Shown here in pieces: positions 26,893-36,553 of a stretch of 64,000 nucleotides of DNA. The notes beneath the pieces were generated by a model. That model made no database searches. It worked only from the letters and a program-made list of their open reading frames with translations, and had not been told where the DNA came from. Within the stretch, counting starts at the first letter, position 1. Each line of letters opens with the position of its first letter. The DNA comes from Diacronema lutheri (taxonomy: Eukaryota; Haptophyta; Pavlovophyceae; Pavlovales; Pavlovaceae): positions 682,001 through 746,000 of the forward strand of contig JAGTXO010000009.1 of the NCBI GenBank assembly GCA_019448385.1, written 5' to 3'. A program made the position numbers and the translations under genes.

Positions 26893-29800
26893 TCACGCGT
26901 CGGCGCCGTCGGCCGGCGGCCTGCTGCCCGCGCGTCCGCCGGCCGGCGCGCCGCCCGCCGGCTTGCGCACGCGGCTCCGCCGGCCGAACGAAGCCGACCG
27001 GCGCAGAATCTCGGTGCGCAGCACCTCCTCCATGCTGATGCCGATCGAGCCCGTGCCGAGCGGCCCGGGCGTCGCCAGCGCGGGCGGCGCGTCGGCCGCG
27101 CCGCCGGCCGCGCCGAGCGCGTTCGCCGCGGTCGCGCCGGCGGCGCCGGCGCCACCGCCCCGCCGCCTGCGGCCGAAGGACTGCTTGCGCTGCATGCCGC
27201 CGCCCGCCATGCCCAATGCGCCGCCCCCATGCTGCGCCGCGCCCGCGCCGCCCCGGCCCGCGCGCGCGCCAGCTTCTTCGACGCCGTCAGCGGGGCAGCG
27301 CGGCTGCAACAGCGACCGCTCGCCGCTGCCCGGCCCGTCCCAGCGCGGCCGTTCCCATGGCTGCACGAGGCGCGGCGCGCACGGCGCGAGCGCGCCGGCG
27401 CACGCGCCGTCAATTGGCGAGCTGCGCCGTTGCTCGACCCGTGCGCTGCCGTGAGTGCCGCCGGGCGCGCCCGGCGCACGGGCGGAGGCTACGGCTCGCG
27501 CGCTGCCCACCGTGGCGGTGAGCTCGGCGGCGGTGCCGTCGGGCGCACGGTCGGACAAGGGCGCACGCGCCGCGTTGCTCCGCCGCACGACGTCGCGAAG
27601 GTCGACGACGCCTCCGTCTTGCGCGCCCGGTGGCGGCGGCGGCGGCGACGAGAGCGGCGGCGGCGGTGGAGTGCCCACTTGCGGCGTGCGCCGGCCGCTC
27701 GACCGCTTGGGCGGCGTGGCGAACGGACCGGGCGCGCCGCGAAGCGCGCCGTGCGCCGCGTGCGCCGGCTGCTGGAGCTGCTGCGGCGGCAGCGTGAAGA
27801 GGATGTGGTCGAGGGATGGCGCCGCCCCGTTGGCGGGCGGCGGCGTGCGCGGTGCGCGCGACGCGCCGTGCAGCGTCGCCGCGCCAAAGACCTGCGGCTG
27901 CGGCTGCGGCTGGCGGAGCGGCTGCGCGCAGCACGCAGCGCCCGCGCCGCCACCGGCGCCGCCGTTCGGCGCCGGCGCGCGCTGGCCGCCCACGCGCCGC
28001 TCGCCGGCGCCGCGCGCGCCGCCGTGTGCGCGCGGCGGCGTGCCGACCGGCAGCGGCGAACCGTCCGCGACGGCCGTCGCCCAGCCGCCAGGCGGCGCGC
28101 TCGGCGCGCGCGCGCCGCGTTCGTCGCCTGCCGCCGCCGCCGCCGCCGCGCGCCGCCACGACGCAAGCTCGCGCGCGAGCTCGCGGCAGCGCGCCTCCGC
28201 GCCCGCCGCGCGCGCGCTCGCGTCGGCGGCTGCGTGCTCGGCGCCGAGGGATATGCGCGCCTGCGCGCGCGCGGTGCCCTCGGCGGCGGCAGCGCGCGCA
28301 AGCGCCGCGCGCTTGGCCGCCGCCTCCGCCGCGAGCTGCCGGCGCAGCTCGGCCACCTTGGTGCTCAAGCCATCGATCAGCGCCTCGGCAGCCGCGAGCG
28401 CGCGCGTGCCCGCCGCGCCGCCGCCGCCACCGCCGCCCGCCGCGCTCGGCGCGCCCGGCGCGGCGGCGGCCGCGGCGGCCGCCGCGTCCGCCGCCGCTGC
28501 GGCCGCGGCGATCGCCGCCCCAGCGCCCGCCCCGTCGTCGGCGGCGGCGGCGGCAGCGGCGGCAGCGGCCGCCGCCGCGGCGCGCTGCAGCGCGCGCGCG
28601 TGCGCCTCGGCGGCCTCGCGCGCGTGCGTCTCGGCGCTGAGCGCGCCGCGCAGCGCGGCGAGCTGCCGGTGCACGTCCGCGGCGGCCGCCAGCTCGCGCG
28701 CGCGCACCGCGCGCAGCACGCGCGCCGCACGCGCGCGGTGCGCCGCTTGCACGCGCGTTGCGGCCGCGCGCGCTGCGCGCAGGGCGCGCGCGGCGGCCAC
28801 GCGGCGCTGCGCGGCTTGCACGCGCGTCGCGGCGCGTGCTTCGCGGCGCGCGCGCAGCTCGGCGCGCGCCTGCCGGCCGCGCGTCGCGCGCTGCAGCGCG
28901 CGAGCGGCGGCGCGCGCGGCGGCGAGCGCGGCGCGCGCGGCCGCGCCGCGCGCGCTCGCCTGCACGCGCTGCGCGGCCGCGCGCGCCGCGGCGAGGCGCG
29001 CGCGCGCGGCGCGCGCGCGCGCAGCGCGCTGGCACGCGCATGCCGCCACGCCAATCCGCCGCGCGAGCACGCCCTCGAGCGCGGCGAAGGGGCGTGCGCG
29101 CAGGAAGAGGGTCGTGACGCCGACGGCGAAATCAAAGTCGCACGCGCGAGCTGCGCCGGGCACGCCGTGTCCCGCGCCGGCGGCGTCGATGCCGTCGTCG
29201 TCTTCGTCCGCGCGACCACCGCCGCCGCCGTCGACGCCGCAGTCGCCGCCGCGCGCGCGCGCGCGCGGCCCGACGAGGGGCGCGCACAGCGCACCGTCGC
29301 CGAGCAGCGCGCGCACGACCGCCACGCACGCGTCGCGTGCCGCGCCGCCCGTCGCGGCCGCGTCGGCGGCGCGCGCGGCGTCGGCCCAGCCGGGCGCGCA
29401 GCCGGCGGGCGCGAGCGGGCCGTACCGCCGGAGCGCGGCGCTGTGCGGCATCCGATGCGGGTAGGCGGCGCGACCAATCTGGACGGCATGCACGACGCCC
29501 GCCGTGCGCAGCTGCCGTCCGACGCACGCGCCGTCCCAGTGCTCGGCGCCGGCGCGGCCGTCCTCGTTGGGGCGCACGCAGCGCACGTACTGCACGTCCG
29601 TCGCGCCGACCGACGCGAGCAGCGCGGCGAGCTGCCGGCCAAACTGCGCGGCGAGCCCGGCGGCGTGCCGGCGCGCCGGTGCCAGTGGCCGGCCCGCTCG
29701 CGGCCCGTCCGCGCCGCGCGCGTCCGCACCGGGCGGCGGCGGCGCGCCGGCGGCGAGGACGGCGGCGACGATCGGGTCGGCCGTGCGCGCGCTGACGAAG

Positions 29801-32013
29801 GCGTGCAGATCGGGCCGGCCGACGTCCTTGTTCTTCTCACGCCAGCCGCTGCCGCCATACGCGACGGTCGCGGCATAGTGCCTTACGCAAAAGCCGGCGG
29901 CGGGCGTGAAGCCGTCGGCGGCGAGCGCGGCGGCCGCCGCGCCGGTCGGCGCGGGCGCGGGCGCGAGCAGCGGCTCGTCGCCGCCCGGCGCGGGCGCGCC
30001 ACCATGCGCGCCGAGTGCCTTTGCGACGAACGCGCCGTCCGAGCCGTTCTGCAGCGATGCCTCCTCACTGAGCAGCTGCAGCAGGCCGACGGGCGGCCGC
30101 TCGAAGAGCGCGATGCGCGCGGCGGCGAGCTCGTCGGTGCGCACGCGCGCCCACGGCACGCCCTCCAACTCGTACTCTGCCTGCTGCGCGAGGAGCACAT
30201 CCGCGGCGAAGAGCGCCTGCAGCTTCTCGTTGGCGTAGTTGATGAGCAGCTGCTCGAAGCCGTCGCGCCCGCCGCCAAACGTCTCAAAGCCGAAGAGGTC
30301 GAGCAGCCCGATGACCGCCACGCGCGCGCCGTCGTCGTCGCTGCCGCCGCCGCCGCCTCCGCCGCCGTCGGCCGAGCCGCGCGCCTCCGTCTCGCGCGCA
30401 CGTGCTGCCGGCGCGAGGCTCGCGTTGGCCGAGCCGAGCACGTGCGCAAAGACGCTCGCGTATATTCCTTTGGCGAGCGCACGCGCGCCGTCGGCGGCCT
30501 GCTGCGGCGAGAGGCGGAGCTCGATCGGCTCGTCGTCTGCGCCGACGCGGATCGTCCGGCGCAGCAGCTGCGAGAGAAGCGCGCGCGCGCCGCTGCACGC
30601 GCGCGTGCCCGCGGGCCGCGCCGGCTCGTCGGCCGCGCCGCCCGCCTCGAGCCAGTCGGCGAGCGCGAGCGACTCGTCCTCGCCGTCGAGCGCCGCCGCC
30701 TCGGCCTCGCCGTCGAGCGCCGCCGCCTCGGCCTCGCCGTACGCGTCGCCGCCGTCATCCGTGCCGCCGGCGGCGGCGCCGCCGCCGTTGGCACCGGCTG
30801 CGACGGCGCCGGCCGACGACGCATCCGCGACGCCGAGCAGCCGCGCCGCCGCGATGAGCGCGCGGCGGCCGTCGTCGCCGCCGAGCGTAGCGCCGTCGGC
30901 GCCGCGCGCGCGCGCGACGAAGTCGCTCGCGACGGTCGCGAGCGCGAGGACGGCACCGATGATGCCGAGCACCGCGCTCGAGCCGCGCTCGTCGAGGCCC
31001 GTCAGCGCCATCGCGCGCGCTGTGCGGCGCAGCGCGAGCGCGTCGTCGACGCCGCGCAGCTCGTACCTGCCGGAGAGCGCGAGCGACGGGTGGGCGGCCG
31101 GGTCTGCGCGCAACCCGACGGCGCCGTCGGCGCGCGAGAAGAGGCGGGCGAGCGTCGCGCGCAGCGCCACGCCCACGCGTGAATCCATGCCGTCATCCGC
31201 GCACTCGTTTTCGTCGACAATGCCGCCGCCGCCACCGCCGTCGTCGCCGCCAGGGCCGGCGACCGGTGCGGTGTCGCGCGCGGCCGGCGCGCCAGCGCAC
31301 GCGCCGTCGCGCTCGGCGAGCGTGCGGCGGCCGCCGGCGAGGAGCTGGTAGAAGATGTGAAAGGAGCGCTCGTCTGGGCCCACCGCGACGACACGGCTGC
31401 GCTCGAGCAGGAAGACGCGCACCTCCGCGGAGACGAGCGCGCACGCGTGCGCGCGCCGGCCGAACCGGAGCGCGACGTGTTTGCCGAAGCGGCTCGAGTT
31501 GTCGTTGCGCAGCGTGCGCGCGTTGCCAAAGGCCTCGAGCAGCGGGTTGGTCGCGGCAATTGCCGCCGCAATCGCGTGCGCCGCGCCCGCGCCCGCGCCG
31601 CTCGCGCGCGCGAGGAAGGCGATCGTCAGCTTGAGCGTCTCCGTCTTGCCCGCGCCCGACTCGCCCGAGATGAGGATCGACTGGTCGGCTGGAAGCTCGT
31701 CCGCGTCGGTGCCGGCGTGAGCAAACAAGCGCAGCGCCGCCTTGCGGTACGCGCGCTCCGCGATTGCGTACACGTGCGGCGGCAGCGTCTCGTCGCCGGG
31801 CGCAGCCGCCGCGCCCGCCGCGCAGTATCGGCGCGCCGCGTCGGCGCCATAGAGGCCGGCGGACACCTCCCACGAGAAAGGGTTGGCAAAAAGGACGACG
31901 CCCGGGCAAACGTCCGTGTACAGCGCGCCTGCGGCGAAGCGCTCGCGCACCGCCGCGACGAGCGATTCCTCGTCCGCGCTCGCCAGCGATGCGATCGGCC
32001 GGTCCCGCGCCAT
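26893..32013 (-). CDS. Myosin heavy chain, unconventional
   Basis: 1706 residues from the Met at 32013, no intron. Motor motifs are complete: P-loop GESGAGKT at 117-124, switch I NDNSSRFGK at 170-178, and switch II with DLFGFETFGG. The actin-binding half has HYAATVAYGGSGW and YVRCVRPNEDG. The motor is widened by Ala/Gly/Asp-rich loops. After the converter come several degenerate IQ motifs ([20 protein letters not shown], then RVQASARGAA and TRVQAAHRARAAR) for light chains or calmodulin, a coiled coil, and a long low-complexity tail with FGRR repeats near the end. An actin motor for transport or motility; class not assignable by eye. The frame is open to 32148, so an upstream start adding 45 residues is possible. 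Confidence 0.9.
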   Translation of the reverse strand: MARDRPIASLASADEESLVAAVRERFAAGALYTDVCPGVVLFANPFSWEVSAGLYGADAARRYCAAGAAAAPGDETLPPHVYAIAERAYRKAALRLFAHAGTDADELPADQSILISGESGAGKTETLKLTIAFLARASGAGAGAAHAIAAAIAATNPLLEAFGNARTLRNDNSSRFGKHVALRFGRRAHACALVSAEVRVFLLERSRVVAVGPDERSFHIFYQLLAGGRRTLAERDGACAGAPAARDTAPVAGPGGDDGGGGGGIVDENECADDGMDSRVGVALRATLARLFSRADGAVGLRADPAAHPSLALSGRYELRGVDDALALRRTARAMALTGLDERGSSAVLGIIGAVLALATVASDFVARARGADGATLGGDDGRRALIAAARLLGVADASSAGAVAAGANGGGAAAGGTDDGGDAYGEAEAAALDGEAEAAALDGEDESLALADWLEAGGAADEPARPAGTRACSGARALLSQLLRRTIRVGADDEPIELRLSPQQAADGARALAKGIYASVFAHVLGSANASLAPAARARETEARGSADGGGGGGGGSDDDGARVAVIGLLDLFGFETFGGGRDGFEQLLINYANEKLQALFAADVLLAQQAEYELEGVPWARVRTDELAAARIALFERPPVGLLQLLSEEASLQNGSDGAFVAKALGAHGGAPAPGGDEPLLAPAPAPTGAAAAALAADGFTPAAGFCVRHYAATVAYGGSGWREKNKDVGRPDLHAFVSARTADPIVAAVLAAGAPPPPGADARGADGPRAGRPLAPARRHAAGLAAQFGRQLAALLASVGATDVQYVRCVRPNEDGRAGAEHWDGACVGRQLRTAGVVHAVQIGRAAYPHRMPHSAALRRYGPLAPAGCAPGWADAARAADAAATGGAARDACVAVVRALLGDGALCAPLVGPRARARGGDCGVDGGGGGRADEDDDGIDAAGAGHGVPGAARACDFDFAVGVTTLFLRARPFAALEGVLARRIGVAACACQRAARARAARARLAAARAAAQRVQASARGAAARAALAAARAAARALQRATRGRQARAELRARREARAATRVQAAQRRVAAARALRAARAAATRVQAAHRARAARVLRAVRARELAAAADVHRQLAALRGALSAETHAREAAEAHARALQRAAAAAAAAAAAAAADDGAGAGAAIAAAAAAADAAAAAAAAAPGAPSAAGGGGGGGAAGTRALAAAEALIDGLSTKVAELRRQLAAEAAAKRAALARAAAAEGTARAQARISLGAEHAAADASARAAGAEARCRELARELASWRRAAAAAAAGDERGARAPSAPPGGWATAVADGSPLPVGTPPRAHGGARGAGERRVGGQRAPAPNGGAGGGAGAACCAQPLRQPQPQPQVFGAATLHGASRAPRTPPPANGAAPSLDHILFTLPPQQLQQPAHAAHGALRGAPGPFATPPKRSSGRRTPQVGTPPPPPLSSPPPPPPGAQDGGVVDLRDVVRRSNAARAPLSDRAPDGTAAELTATVGSARAVASARAPGAPGGTHGSARVEQRRSSPIDGACAGALAPCAPRLVQPWERPRWDGPGSGERSLLQPRCPADGVEEAGARAGRGGAGAAQHGGGALGMAGGGMQRKQSFGRRRRGGGAGAAGATAANALGAAGGAADAPPALATPGPLGTGSIGISMEEVLRTEILRRSASFGRRSRVRKPAGGAPAGGRAGSRPPADGADA

Positions 32014-32233
32014 GTTTTTAAAAAGTTCATCGTCGGTCAGGCGACTCCGAGAACAGAAGGGAGAAGACACGACCGTGTCGATCGAAAAATCTCCCGCGTT
32101 TCGAAAGGCGCGCGGTCTCGCCGGCGCGCAAGGCGGGGCCGCGCGCAATCCGCGGCGAGTGGCGCGGCGCGCAGCCGCGCGCGCGCACGACGCCTCCGTA
32201 GGCTCGCTCCGCGCCGCGCCGCGCCGCGCCGCA

Positions 32234-34888
32234 TCACGCGCGGTGCGGCTGGCCGGCGATCGGCGGGAGGGGATTGCGCGGCGTTGAATTGGTCGAGCCG
32301 CCTTGCGAGCGCGGGCTGCTCACGCTCGTGAACGCCGAGCGCGGCGAGCCGATCGATACGTCGGAATGTGACGTGACGAGGCCGCGGGGCGATGCGCGCG
32401 TCGCATCCTTGGTCGCGCCGTCGCCGCCGGCCAGCAGGCGCCCGCCGAGCGCGCGCGCGCCGCCTTGGCCGTCGCCGGGCGCCGAGTGGGGCCTCTCCGT
32501 CTCGCGCAGGTCGAGACGCGGGACCGTGCGCGCGGGGCGCGCGGGCACGGGCAGCGAGATCTCGCCCGCGCCCGCAGCGAGGTCTGCGCCGAAGAGCGAC
32601 GTGCCGTTCTGCTTGGGCGACTTGGCCGCGGCGTGCGCGCCGGCGCACACCACGTCGTCGACGCCCCACGAGCCCGTGCGGCGGTGCGCGTGCGCGCCGG
32701 CGCTGAGCGTCGACTCCTCCGACTCACCATCGCGCTCGGCCGAGCGCACTGGCGTCTGCTCCGTCGTCGCGTCGCGCAAGATCGGCGAGCACGCGAGCCC
32801 AGTGTGCGCCACGTGGCCGCCGCTGCTCGAGCTGCCAACACCGATGCCGATGCCGACGTTCACGATGGCGGTGTCGCCGCCCGCCGCGCGCGGGCTGTCA
32901 ATCGCAAAGCCTCGGCTGCCCAGCCGTGCGAGGCGCGTGTGCGGCGAGCTGGGCATCGAGCGTGAGACTGTCGAGCCTGCGCGCAGCGGGCGGCGCGGGC
33001 GGCGTGCGCGCGCCCGTGCGCGCGGTGCGGGCGCGGCGGTGTCAGCGCAAGGTGCGCCGGCGCGCGCCGCCGCCGCGCGCGCGCGCGCGCGCGCGCGCGC
33101 ACCCGTGCCAAACATGGACGCGACGTTGTGCTTGCCGTCCGAGAGCATCTTGATTGGGTCGGGGCCAGGCGCGTGCGCATATGCGGCGTAGGGCGGCGGA
33201 AGCGGCAGCCGCGACGCGTCGCGGCGCGACATGTCGAGCTCGCGCATGTCGTCGTCGTTCTCGTCGTCCGTGTTCCAGCCGAGGCTGGCGCCCTCGAGGA
33301 GGCCCGGCGGCTCGGGGCCCGCCTGCGCGGCGTGCGCCGCCGCCGCCGCGAGCTCGGTGTCCGTGTCCCACTCGCCCGCGCTCTCGCGCTCGCGCGCAAG
33401 CTGCGAGCGCGTGAGCGCGTGGAGCACAGAACCGGGCGTCGGGCGCATCTGGCGCGTCGGCGCCTGCTCAGCGTGCTCCGCCGCGACCAACCTCGCGCGC
33501 ACCGCCGCGCCCGCGGCGCCATCGCCAAGCAGCCGCTCCCTCCGTTCGGGTGTGCTACGCGCGCTCCGCTGCTGCTGTGCATGCGCGTCTGCGCCGCCGG
33601 CGTGCACGGGCAGCGGCTTGGGCTGGCGTGGCCGCTCGATTGAGCCGGCCGCGGCGGCGTGCGACGAGATGCCTGCGGGGCAGGCCGGCGCGCGCGCAAT
33701 GCCGCGCTCAGCGCGCGGGGCGGAGAGACGCGCGCGCACACACCATCGCAACGCGCGCGCGCGTGCGGCGTGCGCGGCCTCATCGCCGCGCTGCATGCAG
33801 TGGCTGCGCCGGGCGCGGCGCGGCGCTCGCGGCGACGTACCGAGCCCCATCACCATCTCTACCGGCGTAGACAAGCCGCCGCCCTCGTTGTAGTCGCCGC
33901 CGCCGCGCGAGCCATAGCCGCCGCTCAACCCGCCGCTAAACCCGGCCGCCTCTGAGCCGGCGGAGGAGGAGCGCGAGCGGCGGAGGAAGGATGGCGTGCC
34001 GCCAGCGCGCGCGGCGTGCAGCACGCCTCGCTCCGTCCCCGCCAGCGCGAGCTGCGCCACCTCGCGGTCGTCGCGGTCGTCGCCGTCGTCAGCCGCGCCG
34101 CCCGCGGCGGCGCCGCCGGTTGGCTGCGTCTGCGTGCCAACGTCGGAAACGGTCTGCGTGCCGGCCTCGAGGGTGCGGCCGCCAATGCGGCGGAGCTCCT
34201 TCAGCCGGCTCGCGAGCGCATCAACCATCTTCATGTCCTGCCCCGGCAGGAAGCGCCGAAGCTCGGAGAAGTCGCCATCGAGCGACGGCGTCGGCGGCGT
34301 CGCGCGCGAGCCGCTCCCGCCCGAGCGCGACGGCGGCTGCGAGCGGGCGAGGCCGGGCTCGCCCTTGTGGCGCGGGAGTTGGACGGCAGACATGGAGCGC
34401 TTGATCGCCGCCGGCCCCGTGCTCCGCCGCGGCCCGTACGTGCGCCGGCTGGCGGCCGCCGAGCCGCCAGGCGACGGGTCGGGCGAGCGTCGCGACTCCG
34501 ATGGGCTCGGCGTCTTGCGCGGCGTCGTGCTCGCCGGGCGCGTGATGGGCGAGACGAGCGGCCTCTGCCCCGCGGTGCGTGGCGACGGCGTCTTGCGCAA
34601 CCGCTCGCCAAACGACGTGGGCGACGGCGTGTGCGCGCGCAGCGCCGGCGCGCTCGTCGGCGACGGCGACTTGCGCAGCCGGTCGCCGGTGGGCGACGGC
34701 GTCTTGCGCAGCCATTCGGTCGCAGTCTTACCTGGGAGTGAGCTGGACGGCGTGTCCGCGCCGCTCGGCTTGTAGATCGTGTGGTCCGCCTTCACCGGCC
34801 CCTTCCCCGCGCGCGCCGACGACATGCGGCCCGACGAGTGCTGGTTAGAGGGCGTGCGAATGCCGGTCCCAAAGAATTTCCGTACCAT
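32234..34888 (-). CDS. Unrecognised Ser/Pro-rich protein with TPSP repeats
   Basis: Exons 34888-33841, 33672-33103 and 32976-32234 give 786 residues. Near the N-terminus are repeated LRKTPSP, LRKSPSP and HTPSP units about 16-20 residues apart, ideal targets for proline-directed kinases. A short ordered stretch follows (FSELRRFLPGQDMKMVDALA), then TQT-type motifs and disordered tracts with many SP sites. Both introns (168 and 126 nt) are multiples of three and stop-free, so they were placed from donor and acceptor sites and the low-complexity translation across them; the second contains a CG dinucleotide run. The TQT motifs and basic TPSP repeats would suit a cytoskeletal or microtubule-binding protein, but that is a guess. 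Start at MVRKFFGTG; an earlier Met exists at 34981 in the divergent gene. Confidence 0.65.
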   Translation of the reverse strand: MVRKFFGTGIRTPSNQHSSGRMSSARAGKGPVKADHTIYKPSGADTPSSSLPGKTATEWLRKTPSPTGDRLRKSPSPTSAPALRAHTPSPTSFGERLRKTPSPRTAGQRPLVSPITRPASTTPRKTPSPSESRRSPDPSPGGSAAASRRTYGPRRSTGPAAIKRSMSAVQLPRHKGEPGLARSQPPSRSGGSGSRATPPTPSLDGDFSELRRFLPGQDMKMVDALASRLKELRRIGGRTLEAGTQTVSDVGTQTQPTGGAAAGGAADDGDDRDDREVAQLALAGTERGVLHAARAGGTPSFLRRSRSSSAGSEAAGFSGGLSGGYGSRGGGDYNEGGGLSTPVEMVMGLGTSPRAPRRARRSHCMQRGDEAAHAARARALRWCVRARLSAPRAERGIARAPACPAGISSHAAAAGSIERPRQPKPLPVHAGGADAHAQQQRSARSTPERRERLLGDGAAGAAVRARLVAAEHAEQAPTRQMRPTPGSVLHALTRSQLARERESAGEWDTDTELAAAAAHAAQAGPEPPGLLEGASLGWNTDDENDDDMRELDMSRRDASRLPLPPPYAAYAHAPGPDPIKMLSDGKHNVASMFGTGARARARARAAAARAGAPCADTAAPAPRARARARRPRRPLRAGSTVSRSMPSSPHTRLARLGSRGFAIDSPRAAGGDTAIVNVGIGIGVGSSSSGGHVAHTGLACSPILRDATTEQTPVRSAERDGESEESTLSAGAHAHRRTGSWGVDDVVCAGAHAAAKSPKQNGTSLFGADLAAGAGEISLPVPARPARTVPRLDLRETERPHSAPGDGQGGARALGGRLLAGGDGATKDATRASPRGLVTSHSDVSIGSPRSAFTSVSSPRSQGGSTNSTPRNPLPPIAGQPHRA

Positions 34889-34924
34889 ATGAGTGAGTAA
34901 GTATGGGACGTCGATAGGATTAGG
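34889..34924. promoter_or_regulatory. 36-bp spacer between divergent start codons
   Basis: Separates the TPSP-repeat gene (-) from Obg (+). It reads CATATGAGTGAGTAAG at its left edge and is AT-richer than its flanks. If Obg starts at its second Met (34961) the spacer is 72 bp. Confidence 0.5.
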
Positions 34925-36553
34925 ATGTTTTCTCGCGTCGGGCGCGAAACGTACTGTAGGATGGCGCGCGCGGCCGTCCACGTGGCCATCCTGCTCGCGG
35001 CGTGGCCGAGGGTGGGCCGCGGGGCGCGAGCGGCGGTGCTCGCGGCGCGCGGCACGCGCGCGCTAAGCGTGCCACCCCGCGCCGCCGTCGCCTTGTGCGA
35101 CGCCGCCGCCGCCGCCGGTGCTCGCGCGCGCGTCGCGGCGCGCGCGGGCAGCGGCGGCGGCGGCGGCGGCGGTGGTGCGAACGCAGCTGGCCGCGACGCG
35201 CGGCAGGAGAAACTGTTGGGCGAGTTTGATCTATCGCGAATCTCGGTGCGCGGCGGGCGCGGAGGCGACGGGCGCGTCGAACGCACCCCAGCTTCGGTCG
35301 GCGGCCTCGACCGCGACGACGGCGGCGAGCTCGTGCCGCCGTTTGGCGGCGGGCGAGGCGGCGACGTGATCCTGTACGTGAACACGTCGGTGCAGACGCT
35401 GCTCAACCTGACGGCCAAGGTGCGCGTGGCGAAGGGCTTTAAAGCCGAGGACGGCGGCCACTGCGAGGGCCTCGTCAATTACCGCAGGCAGCGGAGGTGG
35501 GCCGCCGAGCAGAGTCGACTGCGCGGCGTCCCGCAGTCGCTCCTCAACCTGTACGACGGCGCGCACCTGCGCGTGGGCGTGCCGCCCGGCACAGTGGTGA
35601 AGACGCGCGCCGGCCGCGTCATCGCTGACCTCGTCTCGCCCGGCGACGAGGTTGTCGTCGCCGCCGGCGGCGCGGGTGGCCTCTTCCTCTTCGACGACGA
35701 CCCGCGCGGCGCCGGCCGGCGCAGCGGGCGGCGCGCGGGCGGCGCGCCGGACGACTTTGGCGACTATGCGGGTGGGTCGGACGAGGCGCGCATGTCGGTC
35801 GAGGATCTCAAGGAGATGTCGCGCGGCCAGCCCGGCGCATCCGTCGACCTCGAGCTGATGCTGCGCACCGTTGCGGACGTCGGTTTCATCGGCTTCCCAA
35901 ACGCGGGCAAGTCGACGCTCCTCGCGCGGCTGACGCGCGCCAAGCCGACAATTGGCGCGTATCCCTTCACCACGCTCATCCCCAACGTGGGCATGCTCGC
36001 CACGCCGGCCGCGGCGCCGCCGGCCGACGGCGGCGGGCCGGGCGGCGCCAGTGCGCCGGCCGCTGGCGCAAACGCGCGGCCGGTGCTGGTTGACCTGCCC
36101 GGGCTTATCGCGGACGCGCACCTGGGCAAGGGCCTCGGTCGCGTCTTCCTGCGCCACGTGCGCCGCTGCCGCCTGCTGCTGTACGTGCTCGACGCGCTCG
36201 ACGCGTCCGGCTCGGGGCTCAGTCCGGCAGAGCAGTACCGCGCGCTCCACCGCGAGCTGAGCTTGTACAACCCCGAGTACACGCGCCGGCCGCATATTGT
36301 CGCAATCAACAAGCTTGACATGCTTCTCGAGCTCGAGGGGCGCGACGCGACCGCCGCGCGCAAGGCGGCCGAGGTGCAAGCCGTCCTCGCCGCCGCTGCC
36401 GAGCTGAGCGCCGCCGACCCGCTGCTCTCGACACCGCTCGGCGTGCTCGGCATCTCGGCCAAGGCCGCGCGCGGGCTGGACAAGCTGCAGCAGCTCATCG
36501 ACGCCGGCCTCTCGAGCGCAGGGGCAGCGTCGCTCACACTGGACGCCACATGA
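34925..36553 (+). CDS. Obg GTPase (CgtA/ObgC type), probably plastid-targeted
   Basis: 542 residues, no intron. The Gly-rich Obg fold precedes the G domain (VRGGRGGDGRVERT, FGGGRGGDVILYV, GVPPGTVVKTRAGRVIADL). G1 is GFPNAGKST near residue 320, G2 IGAYPFTTL, G3 DLPGLIADA, G4 NKLDM and G5 ISAKAARGL. Obg proteins assist assembly of the large ribosomal subunit; plant ObgC acts in chloroplasts. The leader has a hydrophobic segment (AVHVAILLAAWPRVGRG) and then an Ala/Arg-rich stretch before the Obg fold, consistent with bipartite plastid targeting. An Arg/Gly insertion separates the two domains. The stop codon overlaps the 3' end of the convergent gene by 20 nt. Confidence 0.92.
   Translation: MFSRVGRETYCRMARAAVHVAILLAAWPRVGRGARAAVLAARGTRALSVPPRAAVALCDAAAAAGARARVAARAGSGGGGGGGGANAAGRDARQEKLLGEFDLSRISVRGGRGGDGRVERTPASVGGLDRDDGGELVPPFGGGRGGDVILYVNTSVQTLLNLTAKVRVAKGFKAEDGGHCEGLVNYRRQRRWAAEQSRLRGVPQSLLNLYDGAHLRVGVPPGTVVKTRAGRVIADLVSPGDEVVVAAGGAGGLFLFDDDPRGAGRRSGRRAGGAPDDFGDYAGGSDEARMSVEDLKEMSRGQPGASVDLELMLRTVADVGFIGFPNAGKSTLLARLTRAKPTIGAYPFTTLIPNVGMLATPAAAPPADGGGPGGASAPAAGANARPVLVDLPGLIADAHLGKGLGRVFLRHVRRCRLLLYVLDALDASGSGLSPAEQYRALHRELSLYNPEYTRRPHIVAINKLDMLLELEGRDATAARKAAEVQAVLAAAAELSAADPLLSTPLGVLGISAKAARGLDKLQQLIDAGLSSAGAASLTLDAT

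Noticed and set aside
26782-31182. A 1466-codon open frame on the plus strand
   Set aside because: It is exactly antisense to the myosin gene and is Arg/Ala-rich; extreme GC removes stop codons on the opposite strand.
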